Assembly: GCA_022823465.1 (NCBI GenBank)
Contig: JAJEHX010000028.1
Span: forward strand, 62,001-126,000
DNA from: Candidatus Latescibacterota bacterium
GTDB lineage: Bacteria; JAAXHH01
Length of the DNA: 64,000 nucleotides
Direction: 5' to 3'
The notes under the pieces are model-generated. The model ran no database searches and had not been told where the DNA came from. It saw nothing but the letters and a program-made list of their open reading frames with translations. The translations under genes and the position numbers were made by a program. Below, piece by piece: positions 44,069-51,915 of this stretch. Numbering within the stretch: position 1 is the first letter of the stretch; each line of letters starts with the position of its first letter.

Positions 44069-45160
44069 ATGAAAACCTATCGCGTAGGGATCATCGGCCT
44101 GGGCCGCATGGGCAGTACGATCGACGACGAGGGGCATACGCCCCTGCCGTATTCCGTCGCCGCGGCCTGCAGGGCGAGCGAACGGCTGGAAATCGCCGCC
44201 GGCTGCGACCTGCGGCCGGAACGCAGGGAAGACTTTTCCAGGCGCTGGGGCGTGCGCGCGCTTTACGAGGATTTCAGGGAGATGGTCCGGGAGGAGCGTC
44301 CGGACCTCGTTGCCGTATGTACCACCGCATCGGGCCTGCAGAAACCGGCCCGGGAGGCGCCCCACGCGTCGTTCCGTGGAGATTCCCATGCCGAACTGGC
44401 CATCGCGCTGGCGGAGCTGGGTGTGCCCATGCTTTACGTGGAGAAGGCCATGGCCAGCTCCATGGCGGCGGCGGACGACATCCGGGACGCCGTGTTGAAG
44501 AACGGGACCGTGTTCAATACGGGCGTGCTGCGTAGATTCGACAACCGGTACGGCGTAGTGCGGGACGCGGTGCTTCGCGGAGACGTGGGCGAGCCCAGGG
44601 CGGCCGTGCACTACGCCGGATCATCCCTGATGCACGGACACATCCACTCCATCGACACGCTGTCCTGGCTGATCGGCGATCCGGCCATTACATCTGTTCG
44701 CGGCGAGATCGACCCCCGGGACTACGTTATAGAAAACGACCACATCCCCTATGATCCGATCGCGACCTATGAATTGATCTTCGAGAACGGCGTTCGGGCC
44801 TGGTCGATCCCCGCGGCGGGCTGGGAGTACGAAATCATCGGGACAGAAGGGACCATCCGGTCGCTAAACAACGGGGCCGGCGCATCATTGCGAAAGGCGC
44901 ATGATCAGGGCGGCGACCGAAAGGGGCGCAGCAACTGGGACGAGGCGCCCTTCGAATTCGTTACGCCGAAGAGCACCGTCGTATCCTGCCTCGAAGATCT
45001 CGTCGACGCCTACGAAACGGGGCGAAAAAGCCTGGGACACGTGGAAATCGCCCATCATATCACGGAAGCCTGCATCGCCGTCGCCGAAAGCCACCGCTGT
45101 GGCGGAACCTGGGTGGATTTGCCGCTGGCGAGCCGGGATCTGTACATCTGGCACGTGTGA
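44069..45160 (+). CDS. Gfo/Idh/MocA family oxidoreductase
   Basis: The start at ATG 44069 gives MKTYRVGIIGLGRMG, a natural opening. An in-frame GTG at 44042 lies 14 bases after AGGAGG and is a possible alternative. The protein has the NAD(P)-binding domain and a C-terminal substrate domain (HIHSIDTLSWLIGDPA). The family's EKP motif reads VEKAM, so the proline after the catalytic lysine is altered. Probably a sugar or inositol dehydrogenase, downstream of the cupin. Substrate unknown. Confidence 0.9.
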   Translation: MKTYRVGIIGLGRMGSTIDDEGHTPLPYSVAAACRASERLEIAAGCDLRPERREDFSRRWGVRALYEDFREMVREERPDLVAVCTTASGLQKPAREAPHASFRGDSHAELAIALAELGVPMLYVEKAMASSMAAADDIRDAVLKNGTVFNTGVLRRFDNRYGVVRDAVLRGDVGEPRAAVHYAGSSLMHGHIHSIDTLSWLIGDPAITSVRGEIDPRDYVIENDHIPYDPIATYELIFENGVRAWSIPAAGWEYEIIGTEGTIRSLNNGAGASLRKAHDQGGDRKGRSNWDEAPFEFVTPKSTVVSCLEDLVDAYETGRKSLGHVEIAHHITEACIAVAESHRCGGTWVDLPLASRDLYIWHV

Positions 45161-45183
45161 AAGTGTGCCAAGATAGGTTGATT

Positions 45184-45381
45184 TCAGTCTGCGTATTTCA
45201 GCATTGCAAAGACCAGCAGCAAAAGAGAGATTATGGAAGGAATGAGCACCTTAAGTATGTCCCACTTGATGTTCGAAATCTCAGCTTTTGTCGCCATGTT
45301 TTCTTCGATGTGATCGATTTTTCCCAACGCGACGGCCATTGATTTCTTGAGGCTGTCGTCACCAAAGAAGATCTGGTCCAT
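45184..45381 (-). CDS. Small membrane/coiled-coil protein, possibly N-terminally frameshifted
   Basis: The 65-residue frame from ATG 45381 has a charged helix (VALGKIDHIEENMATKAE) and a C-terminal membrane helix (LIPSIISLLLLVFAML). The frame stays open upstream for about 30 residues (PEEVRQNVDRL) to a TAG. A different frame then continues with the plausible peptide NKNSQLTLTDVEKG, so the true start may have been lost to an indel near 45453-45462. It is the last member of the small-protein array. Function unknown. Confidence 0.45.
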   Translation of the reverse strand: MDQIFFGDDSLKKSMAVALGKIDHIEENMATKAEISNIKWDILKVLIPSIISLLLLVFAMLKYAD

Positions 45382-45513
45382 CAGGCGGTCGACGTTTTGT
45401 CTGACCTCTTCAGGTAAACCCCTGCGTCCCTGTACTTTTTCGCCGTTGCCGTTGTCGATGATGACCTACCCTTCTCCACGTCGGTCAAAGTGAGCTGGCT
45501 GTTTTTATTAGGG

Positions 45514-45590
45514 TCACGAGATAAATAGCTTGATGAGGATCGCGACGGTCATCACCAACTGGCCGATCATGACCGTGTTTCCAACGAACG
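45514..45590 (-). pseudogene. C-terminal remnant of the 50-residue membrane peptide
   Basis: The frame ends VMIGQLVMTVAILIKLFIS-stop, nearly identical to the C-terminus of the intact gene at 46093-46245. The surrounding bases 45512-45576 and 46091-46155 form a direct repeat with few mismatches. There is no start or coiled-coil N-terminus, so it appears to be a decayed duplicate. Confidence 0.6.
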
Positions 45591-45598
45591 GATTTACA

Positions 45599-45784
45599 TC
45601 ACTCCGACGCAACGCGGTCATTAAGGAGGTGCTGAAGGATCAACCTCACGTCCTGTCTTACGGCCTCCACTTCGGTTTTCGTTGCCACGCGGGTACAGAC
45701 GAATCCACCGAGCGCGATCACGATCATGGTGAGCGGCACAAGCAACGCTATGATGATGTTGGTCTTCCTGCCTTCCGCATTCAT
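45599..45784 (-). CDS. 61-residue membrane-anchored coiled-coil protein
   Basis: ATG 45784 is taken as the start; an in-frame GTG-TTG pair lies seven codons upstream. One N-terminal membrane helix (NIIIALLVPLTMIVIALGGFVC) is followed by a short charged helix (VATKTEVEAVRQDVRLILQHL) that could form a coiled coil. No catalytic motif. Member of the small-gene array on this strand. Function unknown. Confidence 0.55.
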   Translation of the reverse strand: MNAEGRKTNIIIALLVPLTMIVIALGGFVCTRVATKTEVEAVRQDVRLILQHLLNDRVASE

Positions 45785-45833
45785 CGTTTCGCTTTCTTTC
45801 AACACGTCTTTGGTAAAAATGAGCGAATTGTTC

Positions 45834-46049
45834 TTATTGACGGCTTTTGGAATCGTTGCACTTTACCAGGTCCGCGATCGCAATCCGAATCATTCGGATG
45901 TCTTCCTTGATATCTTCTAGCGTCGTTTTTACTCCACTTTCAAATCCCTCTCTCTTCCCCATCCATAGGCACAGTTTTACAACAGCACCGACTATAGCGA
46001 TCAATAGTACGGTAACAACCGCGGATAGCCACGAAGGCATCGATTCCAT
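45834..46049 (-). CDS. 71-residue membrane-anchored coiled-coil protein
   Basis: ATG 46049 is preceded by AGGAGAT with good spacing, strong support for translation. An N-terminal membrane helix (LSAVVTVLLIAIVGAVVKLCLW) is followed by a charged amphipathic helix (TTLEDIKEDIRMIRIAIADLV). The topology matches the neighbouring small genes. No known family was recognised, and no signal for secretion or catalysis is seen. Confidence 0.65.
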   Translation of the reverse strand: MESMPSWLSAVVTVLLIAIVGAVVKLCLWMGKREGFESGVKTTLEDIKEDIRMIRIAIADLVKCNDSKSRQ

Positions 46050-46092
46050 CGGATCTCCTTACAGCACAACGGTTTCTATACCGTGCAAGGGG

Positions 46093-46245
46093 TCACGAGA
46101 TGAATAGCTTGATAAGGATCGCGACGGTCATGGCCAACTGGCCGATCACTACCGTCTCGATCCGGGAAAGACGCTTGTCTATCTGTTCGATGATTCCTTC
46201 CAAGCGCCCGATCCGTCCTTTATGATTCATGCTTTCGGTCGACAT
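46093..46245 (-). CDS. 50-residue coiled-coil and membrane-tail peptide (XhlA-like layout)
   Basis: A 50-residue frame not captured by longer-ORF screens starts at ATG 46245 just after the preceding gene's stop, with GCAGGA upstream inside that gene's end. A charged helix (RIGRLEGIIEQIDKRLSRIE) precedes a C-terminal membrane helix (VIGQLAMTVAILIKLFI). This layout is like phage haemolysin XhlA proteins. The same C-terminus recurs as a remnant at 45514-45590, which indicates past duplication and supports it being a real gene. Confidence 0.65.
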   Translation of the reverse strand: MSTESMNHKGRIGRLEGIIEQIDKRLSRIETVVIGQLAMTVAILIKLFIS

Positions 46246-46254
46246 GATCTGAAT

Positions 46255-46620
46255 TCATTCCTGCGGTGGTAGTTCGTTGTGCGTTGCAGAAGGGTTGAAT
46301 CTCAGATATCCTCTGACCTCGTCCACCTTTGTTTCCACCCGGTCCAATGATGCTCGTAATTCTGTTTCCACCCGGTCTAATGATGCACGTAAGTCCCTTA
46401 ATTCCTCTCTCATTTCGGCCCTCAAACTACCTGTTTCAGTCCTGAAACTCCCCATTTCAGTCCTCAAGCCACCCATTTCAGTCCTCAAGCCACCTACTTC
46501 ATACCTTAATTCATCCCTAATCGTACCTAATGAAACGTGTAAATACGTTAGTATTGAAACAAGGGCGATAACCGATGTAAAAACTGCGCCGTTGCGTTGC
46601 CACCAACTTGACTCGGACAT
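46255..46620 (-). CDS. Membrane-anchored repeat coiled-coil protein
   Basis: The 121-residue protein has an N-terminal membrane helix (VFTSVIALVSILTYLHV) and a long periplasmic or cytoplasmic coiled coil. The coil contains internal repeats: GLRTEMG-type heptads about residues 45-70 and two copies of LRASLDRVET. It is the first gene of the minus-strand small-protein array. Similar tail- or signal-anchored coiled coils may be scaffolds. The direction of insertion is unknown. Confidence 0.7.
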   Translation of the reverse strand: MSESSWWQRNGAVFTSVIALVSILTYLHVSLGTIRDELRYEVGGLRTEMGGLRTEMGSFRTETGSLRAEMREELRDLRASLDRVETELRASLDRVETKVDEVRGYLRFNPSATHNELPPQE

Positions 46621-46669
46621 GTTGTTCCCTTCCCGTACATTTCGCCATGTTTCCGCGATTCCAGTGGTT

Positions 46670-46693
46670 CCTTTCCCTTTTAGTCGGGAAAGG
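46670..46693. other. Hairpin between phosphatase and small-protein array
   Basis: CCTTTCCC and GGGAAAGG form a perfect 8-bp stem with an 8-base loop downstream of the phosphatase gene. It lacks a clear run of T, so termination is only possible. Confidence 0.4.
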
Positions 46694-46727
46694 GTCCGAA
46701 ATCTCGTAGAAAAAACTAAATCATTGT

Positions 46728-47435
46728 TTAACCGAGTCTCTCATTGCGGGGATGGCTGGATTCAACCTGCACCACCCGGTCTTCCTCCAACACGTAACCG
46801 CTCAGCTGTCCACCATAGATACATCCTGAGTCCAGGCCGATCGCGTAGGGCGAGCCGTCGTTCCGGCGCTTGATGACGAGGCCGCCGGGGGCGTCGTGGC
46901 CGAATACGATCAGTTTGCCTGATGGATCGTACGCTTCGTGCCAGCGCGGACCCACGATGCCGTCCACGGGCGGCCAGGTACGGATGACGAGAAACTCGTC
47001 CGTGGTCGTGCCTTCCAGGCCTTTTTCGGGGTTGATGCCCGCGTGGACCAGGAGGAAATCTGGCTCGTCGATCCACAGGGGCAGCGATTTCAGCCAGGGG
47101 ATCAGGGAATCCGCGACAGGTGCAAGGGCTTTCAGGGTTTGCAGGTAATCGGCCCATCGCGTGGGAACCGGAGTTCCGGACAGGTGCCGGCGGAGCCGGT
47201 CCGGCAATCGGTAGTCGTGGTTGCCGAGGACCATCCTCGCACCAGTATCCTGGATCAGCTTCCACACATAGGCGGGGTCCGGCCCCCTGGTAAAGGCATC
47301 GCCCGTCAGATGGAGGAGATCCGAGTCTTTCCGGAACTCCAGTTTGGAAAGCAGTTGTTCGAATTCACGGGCACAGCCGTGAATGTCGCCGATGAACAGG
47401 GTACGCGAGGGAATGGCGGACTCCGGGATGATCAA
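46728..47435 (-). CDS. Metallophosphoesterase (ApaH/PrpE-type)
   Basis: The 235-residue protein shows the calcineurin-like motifs GDIHG (16-20), GDAFTRGPD (45-53, the usual GDxVxRG position) and GNHD (71-74), plus HAGIN and FGHDAPGG. These bind the two-metal centre. Such enzymes cleave diadenosine tetraphosphate or protein phosphates. The start is a TTG at 47435, without a strong ribosome-binding site; no ATG is suitable nearby. It is the furthest upstream gene of this minus-strand stretch and is followed by the small-protein array. Confidence 0.9.
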   Translation of the reverse strand: MIIPESAIPSRTLFIGDIHGCAREFEQLLSKLEFRKDSDLLHLTGDAFTRGPDPAYVWKLIQDTGARMVLGNHDYRLPDRLRRHLSGTPVPTRWADYLQTLKALAPVADSLIPWLKSLPLWIDEPDFLLVHAGINPEKGLEGTTTDEFLVIRTWPPVDGIVGPRWHEAYDPSGKLIVFGHDAPGGLVIKRRNDGSPYAIGLDSGCIYGGQLSGYVLEEDRVVQVESSHPRNERLG

Positions 47436-47902
47436 TATACGGATACGAACTGATGGAAACGACGGTCCAAACTGCTTCCATTAAAGGCACGGAAGACCGG
47501 TCATTTCGTCAACCTGGAAAATAACCGCGCGGCTCGGGAAGGGTCAAGGGAATGAACCGCAGGGTAAGAGTCTCAGATTGGTATGTTGCGGCTGGCTCGG
47601 TTCGGAGCAACTCACCCTTAGCCATTGAATACAGAAAAGCCCCGTTTACCTCAACGGGGCTTTTCCTATCTTCGGGACCGATCGCCCTTTTCAGTGGCCG
47701 AAGCTCCTACTCAGGGCGAACGGGAAGTTGTAACGAAATGACCGAGACAAATGCAGGGCGGATGCTGAGATGTTGATTGCCCTGTCGGGATACCTCCGGG
47801 GGTCACTCGAAACTCGGCTTGAAGGGAAAGGTTGGCACCCTTCCCCCACGCGCCACAGGACTCTGTCAGCGCCCTGTCTACGGGACCCGGATTATCCCGA
47901 TG
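47436..47902. other. Non-coding region and collagen-gene A 3' flank
   Basis: No gene is seen. From 47625 to 47902 the sequence is the 3' flank of the collagen-like gene and aligns with 51638-51915 over exactly the same 278-base length with conserved blocks and a diverged middle. It holds a terminator. Confidence 0.7.
47635..47664 (-). terminator. Rho-independent terminator, collagen-like gene A
   Basis: AAAAGCCCCGTT and AACGGGGCTTTT form a perfect 12-bp stem with a 6-base loop, followed by a T run on the minus strand. It ends the collagen-like transcript about 240 bases after its stop. Confidence 0.85.
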
Positions 47903-49492
47903 TTACTCGGCCGCTGCGTCTACTACGGTGATGAGCGGCAATACTACATCCTCGGCATAGTTGGCACCTGTGTCATAGGACACGATGAGCCTTGCATTGC
48001 CGGTCACACCCCAACCAAGAGTAGTAACTTCGCCGGCGTCGTTGGCTACGCCTGTGGCTGACGGCATCGCGATCGTGGCAATGCCACTAGCGATCGTTAT
48101 TGCCGTGTTATTAATGTAAATCACACCGTCGTCACCCTGAACCCTGATGCTTAGTCCAGCAGTAACGGCCGCATCAATCGGCGTTGTGCCATCAGTGTTA
48201 AGCGATCTGATATGCACCGTGAAACTGACTGCACCGGCGATCCCTGCGACGTTTCCGCCAGTGTAGGTGAACGTGTCGTCGTCCGTGTTGAGGTCGCCAT
48301 CAGAGCCCGCAGCTCGGACCCGTTCGATCTCAAGGTCAGACGGAGCGACTCTGGTGAAGGTCAACTTGTGCGTCGTATCACCAGTCGGCGAGACGTTGAT
48401 CGTGATTGCCTCGGATGCTACGCTTCCGACATGCGCGGTGATGTTAGCAGAACCAACACCTACTGCGTTAGCGGTCGCACCGTTAATCGTGACGACAGCG
48501 GTGTTGGAGCTCCTGAACTCAAGGAGATCCGTCGGAACCTCATTGTCTGGATCACGGTCTGCAGCGTCAGCGGCAACGTCGTACGCCGTCGCTTCCAGAT
48601 CAACCGACTCACCCACGAGCAGGAAATGACCGTCAGCAGGCGAATCGATTACCACGGACTTGACCTCGGACAACGCATCGATGAGGAACATTATATCGAT
48701 GCCCCTGCCTACAAGCGTCACCGTGACGTTCGCCGAACCGGACGAAACGGCTTCTATCGTGCCTATATTCGCGCCGTTATCGGTCACGGCCAATTTGGTA
48801 TTGTCATCGGTGCCCCACACGAACGTGACGCCTCTGATCTCTTTACCGTCCTCCGAAGCGGCTTTTGCAGCGATTATCAGGGACTCGCCGACATTGAGGG
48901 TGGCATCCCAGTCGTCACCTTCGGTTATGCCGAAATCAACGCCGTCAAATCTGGCCGTGGCATTAGCACCGCCTACGGACTGGGTCAGCACGACGTGATG
49001 AATATCGGCCAGGATACCGCCAGCAACGACTCCGTCAATGACGGCGGGGACATCAATCGGGGGTGCATCGGCACCTGGGGCACCAGCGGCGCCGGGCTCA
49101 CCCTGCTCGCCTTTTTCACCCTGGGCTCCTGGGGCACCGTCAGCACCGTCTTTGCCTGGGGCACCGGGCTCACCCTGCTCGCCCTTCTCACCCTGGATGC
49201 CCTGCTCACCCTGGGCACCGGTGTCACCCTTCTCACCTTGCGGGCCAGTAGCGCCATCAGCACCTGCGGGGCCGGTTTCACCGGTGTCGCCCTTCTCACC
49301 CTGGATGCCCTGCTCGCCCTGCGGGCCTTGGGGGCCTTGGGGGCCTTGCGGGCCAACGGCACCCTGCGGACCGGCCTGACCCGTCGGACCGGAAACACCA
49401 GTCGGACCCGAAGGACCTGCGGGACCTGTCTTGCCTTCGCATCCGTACATGGACAGCGCAAAGGCAACTACTGCGATAATGAGGTAATGCAT
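47903..49492 (-). CDS. Collagen-like surface lipoprotein A with BIG2-like domains
   Basis: The 529-residue protein begins with a lipoprotein signal peptide (lipidated Cys at 18, context SMYGC). Residues 20-142 are 41 uninterrupted Gly-X-Y triplets rich in GPQ, GEK and GDT, the sequence pattern of bacterial collagen-like triple helices. The rest contains at least two bacterial Ig-like (BIG2) domains with [12 protein letters not shown] and ANITAHVGS. It should trimerise into a membrane-anchored stalk. Its flanks and ends are nearly the same as those of the paralogue at 51916-53661. GGGAGA precedes the start. Confidence 0.88.
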   Translation of the reverse strand: MHYLIIAVVAFALSMYGCEGKTGPAGPSGPTGVSGPTGQAGPQGAVGPQGPQGPQGPQGEQGIQGEKGDTGETGPAGADGATGPQGEKGDTGAQGEQGIQGEKGEQGEPGAPGKDGADGAPGAQGEKGEQGEPGAAGAPGADAPPIDVPAVIDGVVAGGILADIHHVVLTQSVGGANATARFDGVDFGITEGDDWDATLNVGESLIIAAKAASEDGKEIRGVTFVWGTDDNTKLAVTDNGANIGTIEAVSSGSANVTVTLVGRGIDIMFLIDALSEVKSVVIDSPADGHFLLVGESVDLEATAYDVAADAADRDPDNEVPTDLLEFRSSNTAVVTINGATANAVGVGSANITAHVGSVASEAITINVSPTGDTTHKLTFTRVAPSDLEIERVRAAGSDGDLNTDDDTFTYTGGNVAGIAGAVSFTVHIRSLNTDGTTPIDAAVTAGLSIRVQGDDGVIYINNTAITIASGIATIAMPSATGVANDAGEVTTLGWGVTGNARLIVSYDTGANYAEDVVLPLITVVDAAAE

Positions 49493-49998
49493 TGTGTTCT
49501 CCCGTTTATGGAAACACTACTAATAAGGAATGACGAAATACGAAACTTGCCTATATCGCCTCCTTTCCCGCGAATTGATCGGTTGACTAAATTGCTAATC
49601 AAGACTCCCAACTAGAGTTCAAGACCGCTCTGGTTTCAGGCCGCATTTAGAGACTTTTCCCTTTAAATATGATTAGATTGAGTAATGGACTTGGTTCTCA
49701 GGAAGCACACCACTGACTCGTCCGGAGCCGGATGAGATCGGCTACCGCACACAGTTTCCTCGCTGGGAGTATGAATCGGTACGTCAGGCAGGATCTCGGA
49801 TGTCAGGCGTGAGAAATACCAGGACGGGGAAGGGAGATGAATGAGTGGGTGGATCAACAGACGGTCGAGATTGCCCATATCCACCATTTCCAACCGCAGG
49901 GTGAATTGGCTTGAGTCCACCCCACGTGCGGCGTATATTGACGGGGTTGTTGAGACGCGGAAGAATCGGAGATTCCTTAAGGTATAGCGAGGTTCGAC
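49493..49998. other. Intergenic region between collagen-like gene A and ketosynthase
   Basis: Bases 49493-49686 form the 5' flank of collagen gene A and align with 53662-53855 at equal length (194 bases). The 18-bp shared element is at 49669-49686. From 49700 on there is short GTCAGGCAGGA repeat similarity to the 53.9-54.1 kb region. No gene is convincing. Confidence 0.6.
49669..49686 (-). promoter_or_regulatory. Shared 18-bp element upstream of collagen-like gene A
   Basis: Read toward the gene it is ATTACTCAATCTAATCAT followed by an AT-rich TATTTA. Identical copies lie upstream of collagen gene B (53838-53855) and, in the opposite chromosomal sense, before the recombinase region (54201-54218). 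Confidence 0.6.
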
Positions 49999-51573
49999 TT
50001 GCGTAGAATAGGCATATTCGGGTGGGGTATCGTGGCGCCCCGTTCGCCCAACATGGCAGCCTTTGCCCGCAACCTGGAAGCGGCGGAAAGCTGGCTTGCG
50101 CCTTTCGAAGGGTTCGGCCCCAACAATTTCCTGGTCGGCGAACCCGATTTCGACTTCGGGGATTACAGGGAATGGATCGACGCCCGGTTCCCGTCGAACC
50201 GGTACCCCCGCCTAGTCGACAAGATGGACCCCACCACACTGCACGCTGTAGGGGCCTTTATCCAGGCGCTGGACCAGAACCCTGGCCTGGAAGGGGAACT
50301 CCAGGCGCTGGGTACGGCCGCTCACGTGTACATCGGTACCGGCGTGGGCAATATCCCGACGATCAGCCGGATCAGCATGGAGTTGTACCGGGCGCAGCGG
50401 GCGTGGGACCGGTTCTGGGGATCGGCTGAACGGAACGCCCGGCTTCGCGCTTACCTTACCCGGCACGACGATGAAGGCGTGGACCAGGCCATGCCGCCCC
50501 ATCCGGAGACCGCGCCTTCGGCGACGCGCGACCAGGCCGAAGAAGCCTGGAACGCCTACTGGACGTCCCAGTCTGAAGAGCTGAGATCCTACCTGGAGAC
50601 CCTCGCCGGGATCGAGGGCATGAACGTCGAGGGGACCGTCGAATCCGGCAAGTTGAAGCTCATTCGAGATAAGCAGCGCCGCAAGCAACAGTTGCAGGAT
50701 GATTGGGGCGCGCCCGAACCGCCGTGGGAATGCGTCTCGGCCGACCTGATCTGGAATATCCACAACACGCCCGCGTCGCAGGTCACCATGATGGGGCAGA
50801 TAAACGGGCTGTCCCTGGCGCCCGTGGCCGCATGCTCCACCTTCGGCGTGTGCCTCAAGCTCGGCATGGACGCCATCCGGCGCGGCGAGGCGAAGGCCGT
50901 CGTCGTCGGCGCCACGGACCCGCCGCCCACGGCCCTGCTGGTGGGCGCCTTCTACCGCGCCCGCGTTTCCGCCGCGGACGGCGCCGTGTCAAAGCCCCTG
51001 ACCGGGCTGCGCGGCACCCACGTCTCGGGCGGATCCGTGCTGTGGATCATCGGGGATTACGAATACATGACGGAGAAGGGGTTCAGCCCGGTCGGTATGG
51101 AACCTCTGGCCGTGGGCGTCAGCTCCGACGCCGACCATATCATCACGCCATCGAAGGAAGGTCCGCAGATGGCGGTCCACCAGGCCATAACGGATGCCCA
51201 CGTTTCCCCCGAGGACATCGCCTCGTGGGATCTGCACGCCACGGCGACGCCCGGGGATTTCCTGGAAATGGAAAACCTGCTCGAAATGGTACCGGGCTCC
51301 GTGACGGTCACCGCCCGGAAAGGCACCTTCGGCCACGGCATGAGCGCCGGAGGAGGGTGGGAGCTGACGGCGCAATACCTCGGCTACGAACGGGGCGCCC
51401 TATATCCCACACCCCTTTCCTGCGACGAGGTGAATCCTGAAATCGGCAGCCTGCACAACCGGTTCGTCTACGATGCGTCCTGCCCGCTTCCCGAGGGGAT
51501 CGCCGGTAAGCTGTCCATGGGAATCGGAGGCATCAACGCCTGCGTCATTTCCCGGCCGCTTGGGGATGAGTGA
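49999..51573 (+). CDS. Stand-alone beta-ketoacyl synthase-like protein with a long helical insert
   Basis: The 524-residue thiolase-fold protein starts at TTG 49999. The active cysteine is C279 (PVAACSTFGVCLKLGMDAIRRG). H413 lies in DLHATATPGDFLEMENL, and H446 in GTFGHGMSAGGGWELT, completing the Cys-His-His site. Before the cysteine, an insert of about 115 residues (about 130-245), rich in Glu, Arg and Gln, lengthens the domain beyond FabF. It has no acyl-carrier protein or other fatty-acid genes around it, so it may act on a special acyl chain. It lies between two collagen-like genes on the opposite strand. Confidence 0.85.
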   Translation: MRRIGIFGWGIVAPRSPNMAAFARNLEAAESWLAPFEGFGPNNFLVGEPDFDFGDYREWIDARFPSNRYPRLVDKMDPTTLHAVGAFIQALDQNPGLEGELQALGTAAHVYIGTGVGNIPTISRISMELYRAQRAWDRFWGSAERNARLRAYLTRHDDEGVDQAMPPHPETAPSATRDQAEEAWNAYWTSQSEELRSYLETLAGIEGMNVEGTVESGKLKLIRDKQRRKQQLQDDWGAPEPPWECVSADLIWNIHNTPASQVTMMGQINGLSLAPVAACSTFGVCLKLGMDAIRRGEAKAVVVGATDPPPTALLVGAFYRARVSAADGAVSKPLTGLRGTHVSGGSVLWIIGDYEYMTEKGFSPVGMEPLAVGVSSDADHIITPSKEGPQMAVHQAITDAHVSPEDIASWDLHATATPGDFLEMENLLEMVPGSVTVTARKGTFGHGMSAGGGWELTAQYLGYERGALYPTPLSCDEVNPEIGSLHNRFVYDASCPLPEGIAGKLSMGIGGINACVISRPLGDE

Positions 51574-51637
51574 CGGCGGGAAGTTGTCCCTACCTTCGTT
51601 GAGATCGCAACGGCTCGGCTCCCGCTACAGCAAATCG

Positions 51638-51915
51638 TTGAATACAGAAAAGCCCCGTAAACTGCAACGGGGCTCTTCCTATTTTCGGGACCGATCGCCC
51701 TTTTCGGTGGCCGAAGCTCCTACTCAGGGCGAACGGGAAGTTGTAACGAAATGACCGAGACAAATGCAGGACGGATGCTGATGTATTGCTTGCCCTGTCG
51801 GGATAACTCCGGGGGTCACTCGAAACGTGGTCCGATGGGGTACCTGGGAAGGCACCCCACCAAAACCACAGGACTCTGTCAGCGCCCTGTCTACGGGACC
51901 CGGATTATCCCGATA
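51638..51915. other. Conserved 3' flank of collagen-like gene B
   Basis: The 278-base 3' flank matches 47625-47902 in length and in long blocks (for example the GGCCGAAGCTCC and GGGCGAACGGGAAG region). It contains no gene and may be a structured untranslated RNA. Confidence 0.6.
51651..51674 (-). terminator. Terminator shared by collagen-like gene B and possibly ketosynthase
   Basis: AGCCCCGT and ACGGGGCT form an 8-bp stem around an 8-base loop with TTTT on the minus-strand side. It lies between two convergent genes, so it may work in both directions. Confidence 0.75.
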
